Source of the DNA: Clostridiales bacterium
GTDB taxonomy: Bacteria; Bacillota; Clostridia; Christensenellales; Borkfalkiaceae
Direction of reading: 5' to 3'
Length of the DNA: 50,017 nt
NCBI GenBank assembly: GCA_022508265.1
Contig: JAFLVP010000009.1
Coordinates: forward strand, 1 to 50,017
How positions within the stretch are numbered: the first letter of the stretch is position 1; each line of letters opens with the position of its first letter. A program made the translations under genes and the position numbers. This document shows, piece after piece, positions 26,831 to 36,300 of the stretch. Below the pieces are notes generated by a model, which was not told the origin of the DNA, did no database searches, and saw nothing but the letters and a program-made list of their open reading frames with translations.

Positions 26831-29221
26831 TTAGGTTTCTATCTTTTCAAAAATTGCTGTTACTGAAAAACCAAGGCGAGAATATCTTTCGCCGTTCTCG
26901 TCATATACAGCTCTCCCCACTATGTCGCTACGCTGAGTTTGTGTACCGGCAAAATATCCTTGATTATTATCCGACCAACCGACGAATCTATATCCCTCAT
27001 CCGGTATAGCAGTTACCCAAGTAGTCCTATCGCCAGTCAATAAGGTTTGTATCAAATCACCTTCTATTCTCCCACCCTCGCCGGCAATATACTCTATCGT
27101 ATAAGACAAACGCTCAAAATACGCTATCAGTGTTATATCTTCTTGTACATCGGTCAACACTCGCAATTCGTCTTGCACACCGTCCGACCAACCTATGAAT
27201 CTATACCCCTCATCTGCCTTAGGGAAAAACATCGTGGTGCGCGAGCCTTTAGGAACTCGTTGTCCGAAAGCAATATCGCTGTTATGCCTACGCCACCAAT
27301 CAAGTTCTTCTGAATTATAATAATTTACATAACCACCTGTATCGACAGTACCAACTCCCTCGTATCCATCGGGTCGTCCGTTTATACATTCGGGTTTGAT
27401 TACTATGTCGAAAATGTCGTTAGTCCAATATCCGTAAGGCACGCCTGCTTTTTCACTGTTGCGCCACGCTTCCACTAAATATTCTTCTTTCCAAAGCTCG
27501 CGATTATCAGATAACTTACCGTAAAAATCAACCGGAAATTGATTTAGCAAATAAAGCTTATATGATATATCTGATGGAACCACAGGATGATAAGCCTTGT
27601 GAAACTCATAAGCTGTTATTCCGAATTCGATGGTGTGAATAAACTCGTGTACGCAAGTTTCGATAATTCCGCCAAAAAAATCAAATTCTTGTTCTATACT
27701 ACCGGACCTACCTATTGCTTTATCAAGCGGAACAGTCGCATATTTTTCACCGCCCGAACCTCCCCAATTAACTGATAAATTATCCTCGCCGTCAAATGAA
27801 AATAAAGTGATAACACTACGGTATTCGTCAAGAATACCGCTGTTGATTAATTCGGGTATCTGATTTGCGTATATACAAGTTTCATATGTTGAATTTTTAA
27901 AATCTTGCTCGTTAAGTGACTGTGTTGTAAAAAAGCTTTGAACCTCGAATTTTACCAATCCGTCAAGCATACTGTCAAGAGTTTCTTTGAAACGTTTTGT
28001 CAGTTCGATGCATTGCAGTTTAACGTCAGCACCCATTCTGTAATGCACATATACTTCTTTTCCGTCGTTACCTACAAATGAACCGTCTATAGCGGTAACA
28101 TATACCATTAAGATTTTATATGAAACCACATATTCGTCTTTAACTATCCATTTTGCATACAAATCCCGCGACGGGCTGTCGAATATATCCTCGCCCAACA
28201 GATTATTACCCGTTGAATCGATTGCCTTACTTGTAAACTCTTCATCGAGATACCATCCGTCAAACGTAAAATAGTCACGCACGGGGACTATCGCAGTTTT
28301 GCCTTTCACCTCGCCTCGTGTAAGCGTAAAACCGTCTTCGTAGTAATTGCCTGTTGCATAATTGTAATGATACGTAAAGATGTCCGTATCGCGCCATTCA
28401 AATAGTGCGTAAACGTCTATTTGCCTGTTTATGTATTCATCTTGACGTGTAGCTGTTTTTACCCCGTCGGACCACGATACAAACCTGTAGCCCTTATCGG
28501 GAACTGCGGTCACAGTCTCAGCCCACTCCCCGTACACAACAGTTTGATTTGCATTTCCCACAATAGAGCCGCGTCCGCTTACGCCATAGTTAACGAAATA
28601 GCCAAACTCAGCAAATACTTCAAAGCTTTCGGTTATATTTTTATCCTGACGAGTATCTGTTTTCACACCGTCAGACCATTTAATAAAAGTTAAACCATCA
28701 TCTCTGTTGCCACCTTTTACACAAGCTTGAACTGTCCAACCGCTTTGTCCGTTTTGAACCGTTTGATTTATTTCATTACGACCAACTAAATTCAAAGTTG
28801 AGCAACGAATATATCCACCACTCTTCGCACTATATGTTATTTGTATAGGGTCATTTATTTCTGTAAACTCTGCAACTACTTCAAAGCTCTGAGTAATGTT
28901 TTTGTCCTGACGGACAGCGGTTTCTACACCGTCAGACCACTTGACGAAATAATATCCTTCGTTCGGTATAGCAGTTATTTTGTCAGCATCCTCTCCATAA
29001 AAAATATGTTGAGCCGTCCATTCTCTGCCGTTGGGATTGTCGTCAACAAACAGTAATCCGCCGTTTGTTGTTTTATAGCTTACTATAGTCGGAATATTTA
29101 CGTTTGGTTCGTAGACTTCGGATTTACCGCATCCGGCAAAAAGTAAAGCAACCCAAAAAATTATGAATATTACTCCTACAAAAATTATATCGTTACGAGT
29201 TTTTGTTTTGTCTAATTCCAT
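26831..29221 (-). CDS. Lipoprotein with InlB-type repeats and an HEFIH zinc-peptidase motif
   Basis: The 796-residue protein has a membrane segment ending in a lipobox-like LLFAGC (Cys31), so it is probably a lipoprotein. Three divergent InlB B-repeats follow (patterns such as AVPDKGYRFVSWSDGVKTATR), then an InlB/Flg_new-type module ending in FDGWYLDEEFTSKAI. A central domain of about 270 residues contains HEFIH at 525-529 in ETCVHEFIHTIEFG, a classic HExxH zinc-metallopeptidase site. Two more InlB-type repeats close the protein. I do not recognise the exact peptidase family. InlB repeats are surface-binding modules, so this is plausibly a cell-surface protease acting on host or microbial protein. 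I chose the ATG at 29221 because TAAGGT lies 8 bases before it; an ATG at 29245 has the same motif directly abutting it. Confidence 0.8.
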   Translation of the reverse strand: MELDKTKTRNDIIFVGVIFIIFWVALLFAGCGKSEVYEPNVNIPTIVSYKTTNGGLLFVDDNPNGREWTAQHIFYGEDADKITAIPNEGYYFVKWSDGVETAVRQDKNITQSFEVVAEFTEINDPIQITYSAKSGGYIRCSTLNLVGRNEINQTVQNGQSGWTVQACVKGGNRDDGLTFIKWSDGVKTDTRQDKNITESFEVFAEFGYFVNYGVSGRGSIVGNANQTVVYGEWAETVTAVPDKGYRFVSWSDGVKTATRQDEYINRQIDVYALFEWRDTDIFTYHYNYATGNYYEDGFTLTRGEVKGKTAIVPVRDYFTFDGWYLDEEFTSKAIDSTGNNLLGEDIFDSPSRDLYAKWIVKDEYVVSYKILMVYVTAIDGSFVGNDGKEVYVHYRMGADVKLQCIELTKRFKETLDSMLDGLVKFEVQSFFTTQSLNEQDFKNSTYETCIYANQIPELINSGILDEYRSVITLFSFDGEDNLSVNWGGSGGEKYATVPLDKAIGRSGSIEQEFDFFGGIIETCVHEFIHTIEFGITAYEFHKAYHPVVPSDISYKLYLLNQFPVDFYGKLSDNRELWKEEYLVEAWRNSEKAGVPYGYWTNDIFDIVIKPECINGRPDGYEGVGTVDTGGYVNYYNSEELDWWRRHNSDIAFGQRVPKGSRTTMFFPKADEGYRFIGWSDGVQDELRVLTDVQEDITLIAYFERLSYTIEYIAGEGGRIEGDLIQTLLTGDRTTWVTAIPDEGYRFVGWSDNNQGYFAGTQTQRSDIVGRAVYDENGERYSRLGFSVTAIFEKIET

Positions 29222-29669
29222 AAAGAAATACCTTAATTTTTTCATACCTTAATTCAAACACAATAGAACAATTATGTAAAATATGCACCATAAATTAGTT
29301 GATTTTATACCAACTGTAGTAGGTATTAAACTATAATATGCATTTACCTATGATTATTTCTATATGTCAGCTGACATATAATTCATTTTTTATGCATTAT
29401 TGCGGGTAATATTATATTAATTTGTATATCAGATTGCTGGTTTTTCATTTTTTAATTATAAAAACTAAAAATGTATTTGTTATTATGACAAATACATAAA
29501 ACAAAATGTTACATAAATAAAATAATTTTATTAAATTTTTTTAAAAATTTTTCTTTCTTGTTTGGTAAATATATTATAACCTAATTTTGTTTATGTTGTC
29601 AATATTAATAGCTAAATATTTACTTATTACTATCTTCATATTTAGCTTTTAGTGTTATATCCTAATAAT
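29222..29669. other. A/T-rich divergent regulatory region
   Basis: This 448-bp gap between divergent genes has no gene. It is very A/T-rich and holds the perfect palindrome at 29361-29380. A second, weaker dyad has ATACC at about 29308 and GGTAT at about 29323. It should contain promoters for both the lipoprotein gene and the XRE gene, but none is clear enough to place. Confidence 0.5.
29361..29380. promoter_or_regulatory. Perfect 20-bp palindrome, candidate operator
   Basis: TATATGTCAG is followed directly by its exact reverse complement CTGACATATA. It lies in the divergent gap between the lipoprotein/protease gene and an XRE regulator gene, 140 bases from the former. A symmetric site of this length fits a dimeric HTH protein; the neighbouring XRE protein is the obvious candidate. 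Confidence 0.55.
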
Positions 29670-30002
29670 ATGAATATAGATTATAAGCTTATTGGCGCGC
29701 GTATTCAGGCGACAAGAAAAAAATGTGGTTTTACTCAAGAGAATCTTGCCGAGAAACTCGACGTAACCGTTGGCTATGTAAGTCAAATTGAAAGAGGTAT
29801 TACGAAGATAAGTCTCGATTTACTTGCCGCAATCGCAACGTGTCTCCACTGCGATATCGGAGAGTTTGTTATCGGTACGTCTATGGGAACAGAAACCTAT
29901 CTCTTAACAGACATAGGAAGGGCATATAACGAACTTTCAGCTCGTGAGCGTAAACTTGTACTCGGGTTTATTGATTTATTGCGTGAAAACGGAAAAGATT
30001 GA
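29670..30002 (+). CDS. XRE-family transcriptional regulator
   Basis: The 110-residue protein has an N-terminal helix-turn-helix of about 60 residues (IGARIQATRKKCGFTQENLA, then VTVGYVSQIERGITKISLD). A C-terminal helical part follows, with ELSARERKLVLGFIDLLREN, a tail also common in small phage-like and conjugative-element repressors. The frame also has a GTG at 29652, six codons upstream. Neither start has a clear ribosome site, so the message may be leaderless or poorly translated; I chose the ATG. It is divergent from the lipoprotein/protease gene with a perfect palindrome between them, and ends at a bidirectional terminator. Confidence 0.82.
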   Translation: MNIDYKLIGARIQATRKKCGFTQENLAEKLDVTVGYVSQIERGITKISLDLLAAIATCLHCDIGEFVIGTSMGTETYLLTDIGRAYNELSARERKLVLGFIDLLRENGKD

Positions 30003-30011
30003 TTGAAAAGT

Positions 30012-30044
30012 AAAAAAGAACTCCGCGTGGCGGAGTTCTTTTTT
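30012..30044. terminator. Bidirectional intrinsic terminator
   Basis: AAAAGAACTCCG at 30014-30025 pairs with CGGAGTTCTTTT at 30031-30042, with A and T runs outside. It ends the XRE gene on the plus strand and any minus-strand transcript from the relic at 30053. Confidence 0.88.
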
Positions 30045-30393
30045 ATTTATCTGATTATTTGCGGGGGTTCTTGATGTTAGCCTGTGCCGACTGTGTTACT
30101 TTGAAGGGCGATAGCGTTATTTAGAATAGCATGCTTTATCCCGGTGGGATGTTTAGGATGGGTAGTATGAAAGTGAAGGTGACCACGTGCTATATACGTA
30201 CTCCTTTGTTTTGATCCAATTCTGTTTAAACATAAGCTATGCAAAAAGAACTATGACTACATTTTACAATAGATTTTAGCAAAATCGGAATACCAAAGCT
30301 TTGTCGTCTCGCTTGCCTGAATCAAATGCGCCGTAAAGATCTTTTTATAACGAGGCGCACTCGGTATACCGACGGCTTCGGATTCGATATGCG
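30045..30393 (-). other. Gene-free stretch downstream of the second giant gene
   Basis: This 349-bp stretch carries no complete gene. On the minus strand one frame is open for about 60 codons (ending with a stop at 30077) but has no start codon or ribosome site. Its last codons read AIALQSNT and then shift into the relic described at 30053-30120. It may be a decayed gene or an uncharacterised RNA. Confidence 0.35.
30053..30120 (-). pseudogene. Relic A: decayed gene 3' end resembling the ppdK tail
   Basis: On the minus strand the last codons read SAQANIKNPRK and stop at 30055-30057, directly before a terminator. About 65 bases align with relic B (37897-37964). Within the nine codons QANIKNPRK the two copies differ only at synonymous positions, which means this was once translated. 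Relic A has one extra base about 15 codons before the stop relative to relic B. The intact ppdK in this window ends AAQAQIKSPRNK, a similar tail. Orientation is the same as ppdK. Confidence 0.5.
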
Positions 30394-33300
30394 TTACCGG
30401 TGTTTAGTAGTTTCCTCTATCGTGGGCGGCGCGTTTTCGGCAGGCGTTTGCGTTGTCGCTTGCTGCTTTCCTGCCGTTTGCAAAACAGCTTGCGGTTGAG
30501 AGTTCGTATTTTCCGTTACCACTACTTCGCTGCTTTCTTTTTTGCGATTCCTTAATATCAACAGCACCACAAATAAGAAAAGAATCAGCATAACTATGAG
30601 CAATAATATCCACCACCACCAAAAGCTCGAGGCGCCCTTGGCTTCTACCGTGATCGTAAGCGCAATCGTAACCGTTTCAAAGTTCTCGGTATCGCTCGGC
30701 GTGAAGGTGGCGGTAAAAGTCCTCTGACCCGCTTTGCCGACTTTCGTGGTAAGCGCGTCGTTCCACGTCCAGCCTGCGGGAAGCGCAACATCTCCAAGCG
30801 TATCTCCGACCATCGCCTTTAAGCCGTAGGGAACCGTAAATTGCGGTATTGCTTTTTGGACTGTTATCGTAAGCGCGACTGTAACCGTTTCGTAGTTCTC
30901 GGTATCATTCGGCGTGAAGGTAGCCGCGAAAGTCCGCTGACCCGCTTTGCCGACATTCGTGGTAAGCGCGTCGTTCCATGTCCAGCCTGCGGGGAGCGCA
31001 ACGTCTCCGAGCGTATCGCCGTAGGTTGCCGTAAGATTTGCGGGAAGCGTATAGTAGGGCGTTGCCTTTACGACCGTGATCGTTAAAATGACGGTAACCG
31101 TATTATAATTCGCCGCCTCGCTGTGCGTAAAGGTTGCGCTGAAGCTGTGCACCCCCGGCGCGCCGACTTTTGTAGTAAGCGCATCGTCCCACGCCCAGCC
31201 CGCGGGAAGCACAACGTCGGCAAGCGTATCACCGTAGGCGGCGGTCAGCCCTTCGGGGATTGTATATTCGGGCGTTGCCTTTTCAACCGTAAAGCTGATG
31301 ACACTCGAGATGTCGTAGTAGTCGTTGCCACCATATTTGACTGCGGTAATTTCCACCCGTCCCGCGCCTTTGATTGTGACCTCGCCGTTGGAATCGATCG
31401 TGACGAAATCGCTTCCCTCGCTCACCTGCCAAATTGCAGCCCCTGCAACCGAACCGCCGTCTGCCGTCAGTGTGAAACTTTTGCTCTTGTAATTGACGCC
31501 GAGGGGAAGTCCCGAAATAATCAAAGCGCTTTGGTTTGCCCTGTTTACGGTAAAGCTGATTACCGTAGAAATCGCGTTATAGTTGTCGTCCCCCGCCTTC
31601 GTCGCAGTGATCGTTACCTCGCCTGCGCCGCCTGTGGTAACCGTGGCCGTCTTGCCGACCGTATCCAAGGAAACCTTGCCCGTAAAGTCCCAAGTGACTG
31701 CGCCATTGCCCGAACCGCCGTCGGCAGTCAGCGTAAATGTGCCGTCATTAAAAGTGATACTTGCGGGAAGCCCGATAATATTGAAATCTGTCTGGTTAGC
31801 CTTATTGACCGTAAAGCTGATTGTCGCCAGCGTGGAATTAAAATTCTCGTCCTCTGCCTTGATTGCAGTGATGGTTACCTCGCCCGCACCTATGATTGTA
31901 ACTTTGCCGCTTGCATCAATTTCCGCAAACGCATTACCGTCGGTGACCGACCACGTAACTGCACCGTTGCCCGAACCGCCTTGGGTTTTCAGCGTAAAAT
32001 CTTTGTCTCCATAGGTTACGCTGTTTGGAACGTCCGCAATCGTAAACGCATCCTGATGGGCTCTGTTGACGGTAAAGCTGACTATGGTCGTAATGGCATT
32101 ATAATTTTCATCCTCTGCTTTGGTGGCGGTAATCGTTACCTCGCCCGCGCCGTTTACAGTGATCGTGGCAAACTTGCCGTCAGCGGAAATTGTAACGTTG
32201 CCCGTTGCCTTCCACGTAATAGCTCCTTCGCCCGAACCGCCGTCTGCTTCAATCGTAAACGGAGCATCGGTATACGTAACGCCTGCAGGGAGCTTGATAA
32301 TATTGAAATCTGCCTGATTGGCTTTATTTACCGTAAAGCTGATGACGGTAGAAATGGCCTTGTAGTGTTCGTCCTCCGCTTTGGTGGCGGTAATCGTTAC
32401 CTCGCCCGCGCCGTTTACGGTAATCGTGGCAACGTTTTCGGTAGCGGAAATTGTGACCTTTCCCGTATAGTCCCAACTGATCGCGCCCTTACCCGAGCCA
32501 CCGCTGACTGTGAGCAGGAAATCCTTGTCGCCATAGGTTACGCTGTTCAAAAGTCCTGAAATTGTAAGCGCCGCTTGGTTTGCCTTATTGACCGTAAAGC
32601 TCACTTTATCGGAGATATCGTTGTAATTGTCCCCGCCCGATTTGGTTGCCGTGATTTCCACGTAGCCTACGCCCGAAATCGTAACTTTTCCGTTTGCATC
32701 GATATCGGCAAACTCCTTGCCGAGAGTGACTTCCCAAGTGACTGCGCCACCGCCCGTGCCGCCATTCGTTTGAAGGGTAAAGACGTCCTCATACGCGATG
32801 CTTGCGGGAAGCTTGGTAATCGTAAACGCCGCTTGGTTTTCTTTATTTACGGTAAAGCTGACCATGGCGATCGCCGCGTTGTAGTTGTCGTCGCTTGCTA
32901 TGGTGGCGGTGATCTCCACGTAGCCCACGCCCAAAATCGTTACTTCGCCGTTTGGCGCAACGTCGGCATACGCTCTGCCCTCCGTAACCGCCCAAGTAAT
33001 TGTGCCTTTGCCTTTGCTGCCGTCCGTCTTTAGCGTAAAGACATCCTCATACTTAATATATGACGGAAGCTCGATAATTCTGAAATCGGGCTGATTGGCT
33101 TTATTGACCGTAAAGCTGATTCTGTCGGAGATATCGTTGTAGTTGTTCCCGCCCGATTTGGTCACCGTGATCTCTACGTACCCTACGCCTTTGATCGTGA
33201 CCTTGCCCGTAGTTTCTTCTATCTCTGCAAATTCGTTGCCTACTGTGACTTTCCACGTCACTGCGCCCGCGCCCGTGCCACCGCTCGTTGCAAGCGTAAA

Positions 33301-36300
33301 GCTATCCAAATAAGTTACACTTGCGGGAAGCCCCGTGATTGCAAACGCCGCTTGGTTTTCTTTGTTTACGGTAAAGCTGACCATGGCGATCGCCGCGTTG
33401 TAGTTGTCGTCCCCCGCTATGGTGGCGGTGATCTCCACGTAACCAACGCCCGTGATCGTAACTTCGCCGTCCGAATTGATTTCGGCATGCTCCCTGCCTA
33501 CGCTCACGTTCCAAGTAAGTGCACCCGTGCTCTTCACACCGTCCGTTTGAAGCGTAAAGACATCTTCGTACTCAATATAGGACGGAAGCATGATAATTCT
33601 GAAATCGGGCTGATTGGCTTTGTTGATTGTAAAGCTCACCTTATCGGAGATGTCGTAATAGTTATCCCCGCCCGACTTGGTTGCCGTGATTTCTACGTAG
33701 CCTACGCCATTGATCGTAACTTTTCCGTTTGCGTCGATATCGGCAAACCCCTTGCCGAGAGTGACTTCCCAAGCGACTGCGCCATTGCCCGTACCGCCTT
33801 TCGTTGCAAGCGTAAAACAATCCGGATAAGTTACGCTTACAGGAAGCCCCGTGATTGCAAACGCTTGTTGGTTTTCTTTGTTTGCGGTAAAGCTGATCAT
33901 GGCGATCGCCGCATTGTAGTTTAAATCGCTTGATTTGGTTGCTGTGATCTCTACGTAGCCTACGCCTTTGATCGTAACGTTGCCGTCCGAATCGATTTCG
34001 GCATACTCTCTGCCGACTGTGACTTCCCAAGCAATTGCACCAGTTCCGCTCCCTCCGTCCGTTTGAAGCGTAAAGCTGTCTTCATACTCGATATAGCCGG
34101 GAAGTCCCGTTATCTTGAACTCGGTCTGGTTGGCTTTATTGATCGTAAAGTCGATGGTATCAAAGATATCGAAATAGTTGTCCCCGCCCGACTTGGTGGC
34201 GGTAATTTCTACGTATCCCGCGCCCTTGACGGTAACTACGCCCGACTGTTCGTTGATTTCGGCATACTCTTTGCCGACTGTGACTTCCCACGTGACCGCG
34301 CCACTGCCCGTGCCGCCTTCAGTCGCCAATTCAAAGTCTCTGTCGCCGTAGGTAACGCGGTCGGGAAGCTCCTTAATGGTAAACGGCGCTTGATTTGCCT
34401 TGTTTACAGTAAAGTGAATCACGTCAAGTATATCGTTATAATTATCCCCGCCCGCTTTGGTTGCCGTGATTTCTACGTAGCCCACGCCCTTGATCGTAAC
34501 GTTGCCGTCTGAATCGATTTCGGCATATAGCGTGCCTTGTGTGACTTCCCAAGCGACTGATCCGCCGTCAATTCCGCCCGCGGTGGACAATTCAATGTCC
34601 TTGTCGCCGAAGGTCACGCTTTGAGGAAGCCCCGTGATTTTGAAGTCGGGCTGGTTGGCTTTGTTTATGGTAATGCTGATTTTATCGGAGATTGCGTTAA
34701 AGTTGGCGTCCTCCGCTTTTGTGGCGGTGATTTCAACCGTGCCCGCGCCCTTGATCGTAACTGTGCCGTTTGCGCTGATTGTGGCATAATCATTCCCTGC
34801 GGTCACTTCCCATGTAACTGCGCCCGTGCCTGATCCGCCCTCAAAAGAGAGCGCAAAGTCATTGTCGCCATAAGTGACGTTACCGGGAAGCCCCGTGATT
34901 TGAAATGCCTCTTGGTTTGCTTTATATACGGTAAAGCTGATAACGTCGATTATATCGTTATAATTGTTTCCGCCCGACTTGGTCGCCGTAATTTCTACCG
35001 TGCCCGCACCCTTGATGCTCACCTTGCCGTTTACATCGATTGCGGCATAGTCCTTCCCTGCGGTGACTTCCCAAGATACGGCGCCCGTGCCTGTACCACC
35101 TTCGGTTGCAAGCGTAAAGTCCTTGTCGCCGTAAGTGACGCTTAAAGGAAGTCCCGTGATCTTGAAATCGTCTTGATTGACTTTGTTAATGGTAATGCTG
35201 ATTTTATCGGAGATATCGTAATAATTATCCCCGCCCGCTTTCGTGGCGGTAATTTCAACCGTGCCCGCGCCCTTGATCGTAACTGTGCCGTTTGCGCTGA
35301 TTGCGGCATAATCATTTCCCGCAGTGACTTCCCAAGATACGGCACCCGTGCCGCTTCCGCCATCCGTTTGAAGCGTAAAAGAGCCGTCTTTATAGGTAAC
35401 GCTTGCGGGTATATCTTTGATGGTAAAGGCGCTTTGATTTGCTTTATTTACCGTAAGGCTGATTGTATCGGATACGTCGTTATAATTGATTCCGCCCGCT
35501 TTCGTGGCGGTAATTTCTACAAGTCCTACGCCATTGATTGCAACTTCGCCATTTGCATTGATTGTAGCATAGTCCGTGCCCGCAGTGACTTTCCAAGATA
35601 CTGCACCCGTGCCCGAACCGCCTTGGGTAGTCAGCACAAAGCTGTCTAAATAGGTGACGCTTGTGGGAACGTCGTTAATTTTTAACGGCGCCTGATCGAT
35701 TTTGTTAATGACCACCTGCACCGCAAAATCCACGTCTCCATTGCCGAAGTCCGTTACCGCACGGGTGGTAAAGCGCACGGTAGTATCGACCAGTGGCTTC
35801 TTTTCCTGTGCTTTTACCGTTAGATTGTAACCGCCGTTTTTGACGTTTGCCCCGCTCGGAATTTTAAGGAGGTTGCCCTCGATATACGCTCCCGTCAAAC
35901 CGTCATAGTCAGTGATTGTGTAGGTAAACTTATCTTCCGTAGAGCTTCCGTCCTCATATTCGAGCCACTCGTCCAGATTTTGTTCTGCGCTCTGCCCGTA
36001 GTCCAAAGTTATCAAATTGTTCGTCACGGCGCCGAAGCGAACACTCAAACCGAGTATCGTATCTTCCGTAATCTGCACGGTACTGTTAAAGCGGGTGCCG
36101 TTTGATTCATACCATTCGTCGTCTGTGGGCGGCGCTATTGTGCCACCGTTATTGACGTAGGTAACGTAAATCGTTTCGCCGTTCTTGATAAACGAGGCCT
36201 TCCACACTCTTTTCGGGAGTTGATCGGTCAGAACGGGGTATTTTTCGATTTCGCTCCCTTTCAGCAACTGCCCCCATGCCTGTGTGGCCTGACCGTTTTG

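Noticed and set aside
31123-32559. Long plus-strand open frame (478 codons) opposite the second giant gene
   Set aside because: It lies antisense to the tandem repeats, repeats with the same period, has arginine/cysteine-rich low-complexity protein and no ribosome site.
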